Shown here: positions 56,438 to 64,000 of the stretch, piece after piece
Numbering within the stretch: position 1 is the stretch's first letter
Layout: each line of letters begins with the position of its first letter
Assembly: GCA_903862885.1 (NCBI GenBank)
Contig: CAIOZU010000018.1
Coordinates: 186,001-250,000 of the forward strand
Source of the DNA: an uncultured Pseudomonadota bacterium
GTDB lineage: Bacteria > Pseudomonadota > Gammaproteobacteria > Steroidobacterales > Steroidobacteraceae
Length of the DNA: 64,000 nucleotides
Direction: 5' to 3'
Notes under the pieces: model-generated
What the model was told of the DNA's origin: nothing
Seen by the model: the letters and a program-made list of their open reading frames with translations, nothing else
The model's database searches: none
Translations under genes and position numbers: made by a program

Positions 56438-57295
56438 ATGTTTAAACGTAAATTTATCAGCGCACTGGTGGCATTAGTCGCCACCACCCCTGTGTTGGCC
56501 TATGAATCGAGCTACAACATGCCGGTTGGGGTGACGCCTATTTCGCGTGAAGTGTATGCGCTGCATATGACCATGTTTTGGGTGTGTTGTGCGATCGCTG
56601 CCGTCGTGTTCGGCGTGATGATCTATTCGATTATCAAGTTCCGTAAATCTGCGGGTGCCATTCCGGACAAAACGCTGCTCCACTCCACCAAGATGGAGGC
56701 CGTGTGGACGACCATCCCGGTGATTATTTTGATCGCCCTTGCGATACCCGCAGCTCGAACATTGGTCACTATTGAAGACACGCGAAACGCCGAACTGACC
56801 GTCAAGATCACTGGCTACCAATGGAAGTGGCAGTACGAATACTTGGGTAAAGACATCGCTTTCTACTCAACATTGTCGACTGATTCCAACGAAGCGCGAC
56901 AGCTGCATTCTGGAATTGATGTCAACACTGTTAAAGACTATTTGCTTAGCGTCGACCATCCCTTGGTAGTGCCAGTCGATACTAAGGTGCGGATACTATT
57001 AACGGGCAATGACGTGATCCATTCGTGGTGGATGCCCGATTTTGGTGTTAAGAAAGATGCGATCCCGGGATTCATTAATGAAGCTTGGTTCAAGGTCTTA
57101 AAAGTGGGTCACTACACCGGCCAGTGCACTGAGTTATGTGGCCGAGATCACGGCTTTATGCCGATCGCTGTCGACGTGTTTTCGAAGGAAGATTTTGAAC
57201 GTTGGATTGCTGCCCAACAGGCAGCAACAAAAGTCGCGCACGCGGCGCCAGAGCCTTCGCCGGGCGAGGCTATTGCGATGACCTCGCGCCCATAG
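56438..57295 (+). CDS. coxB: Cytochrome c oxidase subunit II
   Basis: Subunit II of the aa3-type oxidase, 285 residues. There is a signal peptide (ISALVALVATTPVLA), two transmembrane helices, and a periplasmic cupredoxin domain with the binuclear CuA site CTELCGRDHGFM (C230, C234, H238, M241). It accepts electrons from cytochrome c. There is no fused cytochrome c domain. coxA follows 45 bases later. Confidence 0.97.
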   Translation: MFKRKFISALVALVATTPVLAYESSYNMPVGVTPISREVYALHMTMFWVCCAIAAVVFGVMIYSIIKFRKSAGAIPDKTLLHSTKMEAVWTTIPVIILIALAIPAARTLVTIEDTRNAELTVKITGYQWKWQYEYLGKDIAFYSTLSTDSNEARQLHSGIDVNTVKDYLLSVDHPLVVPVDTKVRILLTGNDVIHSWWMPDFGVKKDAIPGFINEAWFKVLKVGHYTGQCTELCGRDHGFMPIAVDVFSKEDFERWIAAQQAATKVAHAAPEPSPGEAIAMTSRP

Positions 57296-57340
57296 CGGTT
57301 AAATTTCCAGGCACCCTGATAAAGAATTGACGGATCTTTT

Positions 57341-58930
57341 ATGAAAACTGTAAGCACCAACAACGTAAGCGCTGACCGCCATGATGACCATAAGCCAAGC
57401 GGGATAGGTCGCTGGTTGTTTGCAACGAATCACAAAGACATCGGTACGATGTACTTGGTTTTCTCTTGCATCATGTTTTTTATTGGCGGTGCCATGGCGC
57501 TGGCGATTCGCGCCGAGCTCTTTCGACCGGGCATGCAGTTTTTTGATCCTGGTTTTTATAACCAGATGGTTACGAACCATGCTCTGGTGATGATTTTTGG
57601 TGCAGTGATGCCTGCGTTTGTGGGCCTAGCCAACTGGATGATTCCGTTGCAAATCGGCGCACCCGATATGGCACTGCCGCGGATGAATAACTACAGCTTC
57701 TGGATTTTGCCCTTCGCATTCACTTTGTTACTCGGTTCTCTGTTTACACCCAGTGGCGGACCAGCCGGCGGCTGGACGATGTATCCGCCGCTGTCGCTGC
57801 AGTCCGGTAACAGTTTTCCCATGATGATTTTCGCTGTCCACTTGATGGGCGCATCGTCCATCATGGGTGCCATCAACGTCATCGTGACCATATTGAACAT
57901 GCGTGCTCCTGGCATGTCTTTATTAAAGTTACCTCTGTTCTGCTGGACTTGGTTGATCACCGCTTACTTGCTAATCGCAGTGATGCCTGTTTTGGCGGGC
58001 GCGGTGACCATGTTGTTGACCGATCATTACTTTGGCACCAGCTTTTTTAACCCAGCGGGGGGCGGTGACCCGGTGATGTTCCAGCACATTTTCTGGTTCT
58101 TCGGTCATCCCGAAGTTTATATCTTGATTTTGCCAGCTTTCGGTATTGTCTCGGAAATCATTCCCACGTTCTCTCGCAAACCGATGTTTGGCTATGATGC
58201 CATGGTGTATGCCACTGCCTCGATTGCCTTCTTATCGTTTATCGTCTGGGCACATCACATGTTCACCGTGGGCATGCCGCTCGCTGGCCAGATGTTCTTT
58301 ATGATGAGCACCATGCTGATCGCGGTGCCGACCGGCGTAAAGGTGTTCAACTGGACCACGACCATGTGGAAGGGCTCATTATCTTTCGAGCCGCCCATGC
58401 TGTTCGCACTCGCGTTCCTGTTCTTATTCACGATTGGTGGCTTTTCAGGGCTGATGCTTGCCATCGTGCCGGCGGATTATCAGTATCAGGACACTTACTT
58501 CGTAGTGGCACATTTCCATTATGTGCTGGTGCCCGGTGCTATCTTCGCCATCATGGCGGCGGTTTACTATTGGCTGCCTAAGTGGACTGGCACCATGTAC
58601 GACATGACTCTCGCCAAGTGGCATTTTTGGGTGTCGACCGTCTCCGTCAATGTGCTGTTCTTCCCGCAGCACTTTCTGGGACTGGCCGGGATGCCGCGTC
58701 GCATCCCGGATTACAACGTTCAGTTTACGGACTGGAATATGGTGTCGTCGGTCGGTGGCTTTGTTTTCGGCTTCTCGCAACTTGTGTTTGTCTGGGTCAT
58801 TATTAAAGCAGTCCGCGGTGGTCCACCGGCGAGTGCCAAAGTGTGGGACGCTGATATGCCAGGTCTCGAGTGGTCGGTGCCATCACCCGCGCCGTATCAT
58901 TCCTTTGATACGCCGCCAGACGTGCACTGA
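57341..58930 (+). CDS. coxA: Cytochrome c oxidase subunit I
   Basis: The heme-copper subunit, 529 residues with 12 helices, reducing O2 and pumping protons. VTNHALVMIFGAVMPAFVGLANWM, in parts, includes a heme a ligand. IGAPDMALPRMNNYSF has the D-channel entrance Asp. FGHPEVYILILP carries the cross-linked His-Tyr pair and the channel Glu, marking an A1-type enzyme. HFHYVLV supplies heme ligands. It is the second gene of the operon. Confidence 0.98.
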   Translation: MKTVSTNNVSADRHDDHKPSGIGRWLFATNHKDIGTMYLVFSCIMFFIGGAMALAIRAELFRPGMQFFDPGFYNQMVTNHALVMIFGAVMPAFVGLANWMIPLQIGAPDMALPRMNNYSFWILPFAFTLLLGSLFTPSGGPAGGWTMYPPLSLQSGNSFPMMIFAVHLMGASSIMGAINVIVTILNMRAPGMSLLKLPLFCWTWLITAYLLIAVMPVLAGAVTMLLTDHYFGTSFFNPAGGGDPVMFQHIFWFFGHPEVYILILPAFGIVSEIIPTFSRKPMFGYDAMVYATASIAFLSFIVWAHHMFTVGMPLAGQMFFMMSTMLIAVPTGVKVFNWTTTMWKGSLSFEPPMLFALAFLFLFTIGGFSGLMLAIVPADYQYQDTYFVVAHFHYVLVPGAIFAIMAAVYYWLPKWTGTMYDMTLAKWHFWVSTVSVNVLFFPQHFLGLAGMPRRIPDYNVQFTDWNMVSSVGGFVFGFSQLVFVWVIIKAVRGGPPASAKVWDADMPGLEWSVPSPAPYHSFDTPPDVH

Positions 58931-58947
58931 GGGGATCAGAGACTTAT

Positions 58948-59079
58948 ATGGCCTTAGAGCGGCAGGATATTGCTCGACAGAAAACACGATTAAGGCGAAT
59001 CGTGTTTTTTACCGTGCTGATTCCGGTGGGCTTTTATACGTGGTTTATCGCCACGAGCATTCTGCGTAGCTTACATTGA
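58948..59079 (+). CDS. Small membrane protein of the oxidase operon (cytochrome oxidase small assembly type)
   Basis: A 43-residue protein from ATG 58948 to TGA 59077-59079. It has a basic N-terminus (RQKTRLRRI) and one transmembrane helix ([15 protein letters not shown]). Short single-helix proteins of this shape sit between coxA and cox11 in many proteobacteria and are called small assembly proteins. cox11 begins two bases after its stop, supporting real translation. Confidence 0.78.
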   Translation: MALERQDIARQKTRLRRIVFFTVLIPVGFYTWFIATSILRSLH

Positions 59080-59080
59080 T

Positions 59081-59626
59081 ATGAAGCAGACCAGCAATCG
59101 TGGACTGGTGATGCAGTTGTTGCTGTTCACAGCAGGTAGTTTTGCATTCGGGTTTGCGCTGGTGCCTCTATACAGCGTCCTTTGCCAAGTGTGGAACACG
59201 GGCAATCGATGGTATGGGACACAAACGGCAGAGGCCTCAGTGATTGAACGCCCGGTGACTGATCGGGTGGTGACGGTAGAGTTTGTGGCCAATATTCCGC
59301 ATGCAGGCGCGTGGGAATTTAAGTCACAAGTGCCCTCCATCAAAGTGCAGCCCGGCAAGCTTTATTCCACTAGCTTTTATGCGCGCAATCTGACCGACCG
59401 GGCTGTGGTTGCGCAAGCGGTACCGAGTATTGCGCCGCAAACAATTGCTCGATATTTTCGCAAAACAGAATGCTTTTGCTTCACGCCCCAAAATTTTTCC
59501 AGCGGTGAAGGTCGAGAGATGCCGGTGCGTTTCATAGTGGATCCGGATTTGCCGCTTGACGTGGATCGAATTACGCTCGCTTACTCTTTTTTTGATGCGC
59601 CGCAGGTTGCTGCGGTTTCTCGATGA
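59081..59626 (+). CDS. ctaG: Cytochrome c oxidase assembly protein CtaG/Cox11
   Basis: Copper chaperone of 181 residues that delivers copper to the CuB site of subunit I. One N-terminal helix ([19 protein letters not shown]) anchors a periplasmic Ig-like domain with the copper motif [10 protein letters not shown]. It starts two bases after the small protein gene. Confidence 0.95.
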   Translation: MKQTSNRGLVMQLLLFTAGSFAFGFALVPLYSVLCQVWNTGNRWYGTQTAEASVIERPVTDRVVTVEFVANIPHAGAWEFKSQVPSIKVQPGKLYSTSFYARNLTDRAVVAQAVPSIAPQTIARYFRKTECFCFTPQNFSSGEGREMPVRFIVDPDLPLDVDRITLAYSFFDAPQVAAVSR

Positions 59627-59659
59627 TGTTTTCTTAACGCTGTATTTTCAGGAACGCCC

Positions 59660-60556
59660 ATGGACCACGCCCAACCAGCTGTCGCTCACGATAAGTATTA
59701 CGTCCCTCATGGGAGTCCTTGGCCATTTTTTGGTTCAGTCACGCTCTTTATTTTGATGGTGGGCGCCGTCATGACTTTAGAAAGTGGCGGTATTGGTCAG
59801 TACGTCTTGGGGCTTGGCTTTCTTTTATTGTTTGGGCTTTTCTTCGGTTGGTTTGGCACGGTCATCAAAGAGAATCAGGCAGGCATTTTTAATATGCAGG
59901 TAGACCGTTCATTCCGGATGGGAATGAGCTGGTTTATTTTCTCTGAAGTGATGTTCTTTGCGGCCTTCTTTGGTGCGCTGTTTTATGCTCGACAGTTGGC
60001 TTTGCCTTGGTTGTCGGGTGAAGGCGCGAAGCACTTAACCAGCGTTATATTGTGGCATGACTTTGAGGGCGGATGGCCCTCTAATGGCCCGGCGCATCTG
60101 GGTCCAAGCGGCAGCGGCAGCACGTTTGAAACCATTCCGGCGCTTGGCGTGCCGTTGATCAACACGGCTTTATTACTGACGTCAGGCGTAACCCTCACTG
60201 TGGCGCATCACGCCTTGCGCGCCGGTCATCGGTCGGTGCTTAAAGTATTTTTAGCGCTGACCTTTTTGCTCGGATTCTTGTTTGTGTTCTTGCAGGCTCG
60301 TGAGTATCACGAGGCCTATACCGAGTTGGGATTGACCTTGAGTACCGGCATCTATGGCTCGACATTTTTTATGTTGACCGGATTCCACGGTTTTCACGTG
60401 ACCATAGGCGCGTTGATGTTGCTAATCATTTGGTTGCGCACGATGAACGGCCATTTTACGCCACAGCGGCACTTTGCCTTTGAGGGAGTCGCCTGGTACT
60501 GGCACTTCGTGGACGTGGTGTGGCTCGGTCTTTACATTTTTGTCTACTGGCTCTAG
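59660..60556 (+). CDS. coxC: Cytochrome c oxidase subunit III
   Basis: Subunit III, 298 residues with seven transmembrane helices. YYVPHGSPWPFFGSVTLF at the start, FFFGWFG-type segment, SEVMFFAAFFGALFYAR, and FHGFHVTIGALMLLIIWLR with AWYWHFVDVVWLGLY near the end are family marks. It supports sustained proton pumping. A strong terminator follows. Confidence 0.97.
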   Translation: MDHAQPAVAHDKYYVPHGSPWPFFGSVTLFILMVGAVMTLESGGIGQYVLGLGFLLLFGLFFGWFGTVIKENQAGIFNMQVDRSFRMGMSWFIFSEVMFFAAFFGALFYARQLALPWLSGEGAKHLTSVILWHDFEGGWPSNGPAHLGPSGSGSTFETIPALGVPLINTALLLTSGVTLTVAHHALRAGHRSVLKVFLALTFLLGFLFVFLQAREYHEAYTELGLTLSTGIYGSTFFMLTGFHGFHVTIGALMLLIIWLRTMNGHFTPQRHFAFEGVAWYWHFVDVVWLGLYIFVYWL

Positions 60557-60579
60557 GCCCGTATTGCCCACATCGCGAT

Positions 60580-60608
60580 AACGGCCGCTTGTGCGGCCGT
60601 TGTTTTTT
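60580..60608 (+). terminator. Rho-independent terminator after coxC
   Basis: A perfect nine-base-pair stem AACGGCCGC / GCGGCCGTT with a TTGT loop is followed by G and six Ts (60603-60608). This is a strong canonical terminator 24 bases past coxC. Confidence 0.9.
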
Positions 60609-60645
60609 AGATGGCTTCTTTGTGTCGGCTTCTTGGGTCAGGATG

Positions 60646-60858
60646 CTAGTGCGCAAAGGTATGGGGCGTTATCCATCCTTGATGGCTTGCGAATACGAGT
60701 AAAGCCAGCAGCGCAACCGATAGACTGATGCGCCAGGTCAATGCACGAAGCATTTTAGATGAGTCGCCTTTGCCGGTGGTCAGATGAAAAAGCGCTACGG
60801 CGAGACTTCCGAGAATGGCAAGCAAGGCGGCGCTGATGACAAGTTTGAATAGATCCAA
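60646..60858 (-). CDS. Twin transmembrane protein (DUF2909-like)
   Basis: A 70-residue protein of two helices (VISAALLAILGSLAVALFHL and ISLSVALLALLVFASHQ) joined by a short polar loop TTGKGDSSKM. Proteins of this DUF2909 type lie between coxC and surf1 in many gammaproteobacteria, on the opposite strand as here. They probably help oxidase biogenesis, but no function is established. Confidence 0.85.
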   Translation of the reverse strand: MDLFKLVISAALLAILGSLAVALFHLTTGKGDSSKMLRALTWRISLSVALLALLVFASHQGWITPHTFAH

Positions 60859-60888
60859 GGTGACGGCTCCGTTGGGGGACCCATTATA

Positions 60889-61608
60889 GTGCTAAGCCTA
60901 CGGTTGGGTTCGCGCGTCTTTAGACCAAAATGGCTGCCCACGCTCTGCGTGCTGCCGTTGCTTGGTTTATTGCTTTGGCTGGGGGCGTGGCAATTGCATC
61001 GTGCCGATGAGAAGCAGAGTTTGTATGCCGCATTTGACAAGGGCGGTGGCCAAGCGGTGCCTTGGCTGGGCGCACGGAGTCAGCCACGCTATTCGCATGT
61101 AGAGGTGTCTGGACACTTTGTCGCAGATCGGCAGATCTTGTTGGATAACATGTCGTATGCGGATGCGGTTGGCTATCGGGTATTGACGCCTTTTGTGAGC
61201 ACAGACGGCCAGTGGCTGTTGGTGGATCGTGGTTGGGTGCCCGCTGGCACCCATAGAGCGAAGCTGCCTGATGTGAGCGTGCCGGAGGAGAATCGGACCG
61301 TTCTGGGTCGCCTAGATGAGTTGCCGCGTCCGGGCATTCGGCTCGGCGTTGATGAGGAAGCCGGTTGGCCACGGCGGATGAACTACCCTACGCAGCAGCA
61401 TATACAGCGGGTCTTGGGACAGACGGTGTTTGCAGGGATCTTGCGACTGGATGCCAGCGAGCCTGACGGTTATGTGCGTGATTGGCATCCGGGCGGCCTG
61501 CCGCCGATGCGTCATTTAGGGTATGCGGTGCAGTGGTTTGCGTTGGCACTCACCTTGGCTGTACTTTATATATTCTCGCAATGTGTGCGAGTGGAGCCGC
61601 CGGTATGA
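60889..61608 (+). CDS. SURF1-family cytochrome oxidase biogenesis protein
   Basis: A 239-residue SURF1 protein with one helix at each end (LCVLPLLGLLLWLGAWQLHR and YAVQWFALALTLAVLYIF). Internal markers are VEVSGHFVADRQILLDN, LVDRGWVPAG and the final MRHLGYAVQWFALA. SURF1 assists heme a insertion in subunit I. Its stop overlaps the next gene by four bases (ATGA). Confidence 0.92.
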   Translation: MLSLRLGSRVFRPKWLPTLCVLPLLGLLLWLGAWQLHRADEKQSLYAAFDKGGGQAVPWLGARSQPRYSHVEVSGHFVADRQILLDNMSYADAVGYRVLTPFVSTDGQWLLVDRGWVPAGTHRAKLPDVSVPEENRTVLGRLDELPRPGIRLGVDEEAGWPRRMNYPTQQHIQRVLGQTVFAGILRLDASEPDGYVRDWHPGGLPPMRHLGYAVQWFALALTLAVLYIFSQCVRVEPPV

Positions 61609-62231
61609 CAGCGAGTGGTCAGGTCTCTCCAGGGGTGATCGGTCGACGTCGCGCGATGTTGTTAGTGATCGCCGCGCTATTTTTTGGCCCGCTGGGCCTT
61701 GCGTTCTATATGTACTATGGCGGCGTCTCGTGGGTGCCGCATCAGGGCGTGCAACACGGTGAGTTATTGAGCGCGGTGCGACCGGTACCGATGGCGCGGC
61801 TGCCCATGCCGCAGGGGGGTACGACCCAGCCGGCATTTTTGCGTCATCGGTGGACGTTGCTTTACGGGGTGACCGAGCAGTGCGATGCCCGTTGCGCGCA
61901 GGCGGTCGCCGATTTGCGCGCCATTCGCCAGGCGCTCAATCGTAATCAAGCCCGGGTTCAAGTGGTCGTGCTGGGCGCGGCTCCCTGCTGTGCTGACCTG
62001 CAAGCCCTCCAGGCCCAAGATCCCAGCCTGACCTTGGCGTGGGCAGACGGGCCAGAGGCTCCGCCGGTGATTGCGGCGCTGACCCTCGGGCAGGGGGCAT
62101 GGAATGCGTCAGGAAACGTATATCTTATTGATCCTATTGGTAATTTTCTGATGTTCTATGGCCCTTCGTTTACCAAGAAAGGTGTCCTCACGGACCTTGA
62201 GAAGTTGCTTAAACTGTCTCAGATCGGCTAG
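61605..62231 (+). CDS. Membrane-anchored thioredoxin-fold oxidase assembly protein (SCO-like)
   Basis: A 208-residue protein with one N-terminal helix (MLLVIAALFFGPLGLAFYMYY) and an extracytoplasmic domain like SCO1/SenC. A Cys-x3-Cys pair is in YGVTEQCDARCAQAV, the position of the copper-binding site in SCO proteins, though the usual PxxCP context is altered. A CC pair follows later (GAAPCCAD). Similar proteins follow surf1 in gammaproteobacteria and help copper or heme delivery. ATG 61605 overlaps the surf1 stop. Confidence 0.75.
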   Translation: MTASGQVSPGVIGRRRAMLLVIAALFFGPLGLAFYMYYGGVSWVPHQGVQHGELLSAVRPVPMARLPMPQGGTTQPAFLRHRWTLLYGVTEQCDARCAQAVADLRAIRQALNRNQARVQVVVLGAAPCCADLQALQAQDPSLTLAWADGPEAPPVIAALTLGQGAWNASGNVYLIDPIGNFLMFYGPSFTKKGVLTDLEKLLKLSQIG

Positions 62232-62409
62232 CGATCGTGTTGCTGCTACGGCGCGCCTTTAGGGCTTGATGGGGATGTGGGCGCCGGACTTATTATTCGG
62301 CGACAGAAAGTGACGCTTTTGGCGTTTTCCTTTTGTTTTTAATGATTTATTCTTGCGCGCTGCATTCACAAAGCGGGTGCATGGCGTTATGGGTGATGGG
62401 GGTGTCTAA

Positions 62410-62892
62410 GTGTCTATTGTTGAGGCTCATGAAAAAGAACGGGTCGCCGTTGAATCCGCTCTGCAGCGTTTTGGCGAGGAGCCCGGCCCCTTGTTGGTGG
62501 TGCTGCATGCCGTTCAAGACCACTTAGGCTATATACCGCCGACATCGATTCCCGTGATCGCTGAGCGACTGAATCTGTCGCGTGCGGAAGTGCATGGTGT
62601 GATGACGTTTTATCATCATTTTCGTACGCACCCACAGGGCCGTCGCGTGGTACAGATTTGTCGCGCCGAAGCCTGCCAAGCTCGCGGTGGCGAGGCGCTT
62701 GAGGCGCATGCGAAGAAGTGTCTGGGTGTGGATTATCATGGCACCACGCCTGACGGCGGCACGACGCTGGAAGCGATTTACTGCATGGGCAACTGCGCGA
62801 CGGGCCCATCGATGCGCATCGATGGCAAACTACACAGTCAGGTGACGCCGGCGCGCTTTGATACGCTTTTGGCTGAACGAGGAGTGAACTGA
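62410..62892 (+). CDS. fdsG: NAD-dependent formate dehydrogenase gamma subunit
   Basis: A 160-residue protein of the NuoE/FdsG type, binding one 2Fe-2S cluster through C84, C89, C125 and C129 (QICRAEACQ and YCMGNCATG). The N-terminal LLVVLHAVQDHLGYIPP and GVMTFYHHFR are typical. Because the next gene is fdsB-like, it belongs to a soluble molybdenum formate dehydrogenase (Fds) rather than complex I. The start is GTG 62410 with a G-rich site upstream. The stop overlaps the fdsB start (TGATG). Confidence 0.9.
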   Translation: MSIVEAHEKERVAVESALQRFGEEPGPLLVVLHAVQDHLGYIPPTSIPVIAERLNLSRAEVHGVMTFYHHFRTHPQGRRVVQICRAEACQARGGEALEAHAKKCLGVDYHGTTPDGGTTLEAIYCMGNCATGPSMRIDGKLHSQVTPARFDTLLAERGVN

Positions 62893-64000
62893 TGGTCACT
62901 CGCGTTTATGTCCCTAAAGATTCGACGGCGCTTTCATTGGGTGCTGATGAGGTCGTTGCTGCCCTGCACAAGGCCGGCGCGCCCATTAAGATTATTCGCA
63001 CCGGTACGCGTGGCATGCTGTGGCTGGAGCCCCTCGTGGAAGTGGAAACACCGGCGGGTCGTATTGCTTACGGTCCGGTGACCGCAGCCGATGTCCCTGG
63101 TCTCCTGGTCGCGGGTCTACTGAACGGCGCCCCGCACGCGCTACGCATTGGCCAGCCTGAAGAACATCCTTACCTTAAAAGTCAGCAACGACTGACCTTT
63201 GCTCGCGTGGGGATTGTCGATCCCAGCTCAGTTGAGGATTACATCGCCCATGGTGGCTATCGGGGCTTAGAGCGCGCGCTTACCATGGCGCCTGCCGATA
63301 TCGTGAAAACGGTTGCTGATTCTGGTTTGCGTGGCCGCGGTGGCGCTGCGTTCCCAACCGGTATTAAGTGGAAAACCGTATTGGATCAGGATCAGCCGCA
63401 GAAGTATGTGACATGTAACGCCGACGAGGGCGATTCAGGTACGTTTGCAGATCGCATGCTCATTGAAGGCGATCCACTGACGTTAGTCGAGGGAATGACT
63501 ATCGCAGGCTTGGCTGTGAACGCCACGATGGGGTATGTCTATCTTCGCGTTGAATATCCCGAAGCCATCGACACCTTACGTGCCGCCATTGCAGCCGCCT
63601 ATGCGGCAGGCTATCTCGGCGCCAGCATCAAGGGCAGTGGTAAGCAGTTTGATCTCTCTGTGCGTGTGGCCGCGGGCGCTTACGTCTGTGGTGAAGAAAC
63701 ATCGATGCTGGAAAGCTTAGAAGGCCGCCGTGGAGAAGTGCGAGTCCGTCCGCCGCTGCCAGCGATCAAGGGTTTGTTTGGTAAACCCACTATTGTGAAC
63801 AACGTGATCTCACTGGCATCGGTGCCCGTGATTCTCGAGCGTGGTGCAGACTTTTATAAAAATTATGGTGTGGGACGCTCACTGGGTACGCTTCCCATTC
63901 AGTTAGCCGGTAACTTAAAGCACGGCGGCCTAGTTGAGCGCGCTTTTGGCGTGACTCTGCGCGAGGTGCTTTATGACTATGGTGGTGGATCGGCCAGTGG
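62892..64000 (+). CDS. fdsB: NAD-dependent formate dehydrogenase beta subunit, 3' truncated
   Basis: The open frame runs from ATG 62892 to the window end (about 369 codons), so the gene is cut. The N-terminal 110 residues look like the thioredoxin-like part of FdsB. The NuoF-like core follows: GLRGRGGAAFPTGIKW for FMN/NADH binding, NADEGDSGTFADR, YVCGEETSMLESLEGRRGE, and PPLPAIKGLFGKPTIVNNV. The distal part with the 4Fe-4S cysteines lies beyond the window. FdsB passes electrons from formate oxidation to NAD+. Confidence 0.9.
   Translation, partial: MVTRVYVPKDSTALSLGADEVVAALHKAGAPIKIIRTGTRGMLWLEPLVEVETPAGRIAYGPVTAADVPGLLVAGLLNGAPHALRIGQPEEHPYLKSQQRLTFARVGIVDPSSVEDYIAHGGYRGLERALTMAPADIVKTVADSGLRGRGGAAFPTGIKWKTVLDQDQPQKYVTCNADEGDSGTFADRMLIEGDPLTLVEGMTIAGLAVNATMGYVYLRVEYPEAIDTLRAAIAAAYAAGYLGASIKGSGKQFDLSVRVAAGAYVCGEETSMLESLEGRRGEVRVRPPLPAIKGLFGKPTIVNNVISLASVPVILERGADFYKNYGVGRSLGTLPIQLAGNLKHGGLVERAFGVTLREVLYDYGGGSAS

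Noticed and set aside
60388-60404. Possible parS-like CACGTG in coxC
   Set aside because: The core hexamer is present but both outer arms differ from the consensus.
62300-62345. Possible terminator before fdsG
   Set aside because: The T-rich stretch is present, but the stem (ACGC/GCGT) has only four pairs, too weak to report as a feature.
62414-62899. A 161-codon minus-strand frame opposite fdsG
   Set aside because: It mirrors the fdsG coding sequence, which has the conserved iron-sulfur cysteines; the opposite frame has no domain.

Overview
The window is chromosomal DNA around a replication origin of a gammaproteobacterium, probably near the Xanthomonadales/Nevskiales/Steroidobacterales. 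This placement is an inference from gene order and protein character, not from a search. The pointers are rpmH-rnpA-yidD-yidC-mnmE reading left and dnaA-dnaN-recF-gyrB reading right, glyQ/glyS close to gyrB, a yibN-grxC-secB-gpsA block, and an aa3-type oxidase operon with COX11, SURF1 and small accessory proteins. By eye the DNA is moderately GC-rich. The exceptions are an AT-rich island at about 46.41-46.59 kb and a glycosyltransferase-like gene at 24.5-26.4 kb.

Layout. 0-5.4 kb: a minus-strand catabolic-looking unit (APC permease, malyl-CoA lyase-like enzyme, MmgE/PrpD protein, LysR regulator) converging on a partial DUF1185 gene. 5.5-9.4 kb: mnmE, yidC, yidD, rnpA, rpmH. 9.6-16 kb: dnaA, a candidate oriC, dnaN, recF carrying two parS-type sites, and gyrB. 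16-21.1 kb: GST, plsC, a DUF6491-like lipoprotein, glyS, glyQ. 21.2-26.4 kb: an AlkK-like acyl-CoA synthetase, a secreted M20 peptidase, and a lone GT61-like protein. 26.8-31.5 kb: nitrogen control (glnA, a DUF4124 protein, glnL, glnG) with NtrC-like sites upstream. 31.5-39.9 kb: mscS, a class 1B dihydroorotate dehydrogenase, trmL, gpsA-secB-grxC-yibN, envC, a MAPEG protein, a degenerate amidohydrolase, and a small membrane protein. 39.9-44.3 kb: a three-transporter operon (POT, OPT, DMT). 44.3-46.4 kb: tatC, tatB, tatA, dtd. 46.8-53.4 kb: class I fumarase, trkH/trkA, uvrD. 53.7-56.1 kb: HIT protein, CtlX-like hydrolase, bioC. 56.4-62.2 kb: cytochrome c oxidase operon with assembly factors. 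62.4-64 kb: start of an NAD-dependent formate dehydrogenase operon (fdsG, fdsB), cut by the window end.

Together the genes describe an aerobic heterotroph. It respires through an aa3-type oxidase and probably uses formate as an auxiliary electron donor. It has several peptide uptake systems and NtrBC control of glutamine synthetase. No IS element, prophage, CRISPR array, rRNA or tRNA was recognised. The points most worth checking are the parS pair inside recF, the AT-rich island before the fumarase gene, the metal-ligand-poor amidohydrolase, the lone GT61-like two-part protein, and the malyl-CoA lyase/PrpD cluster.
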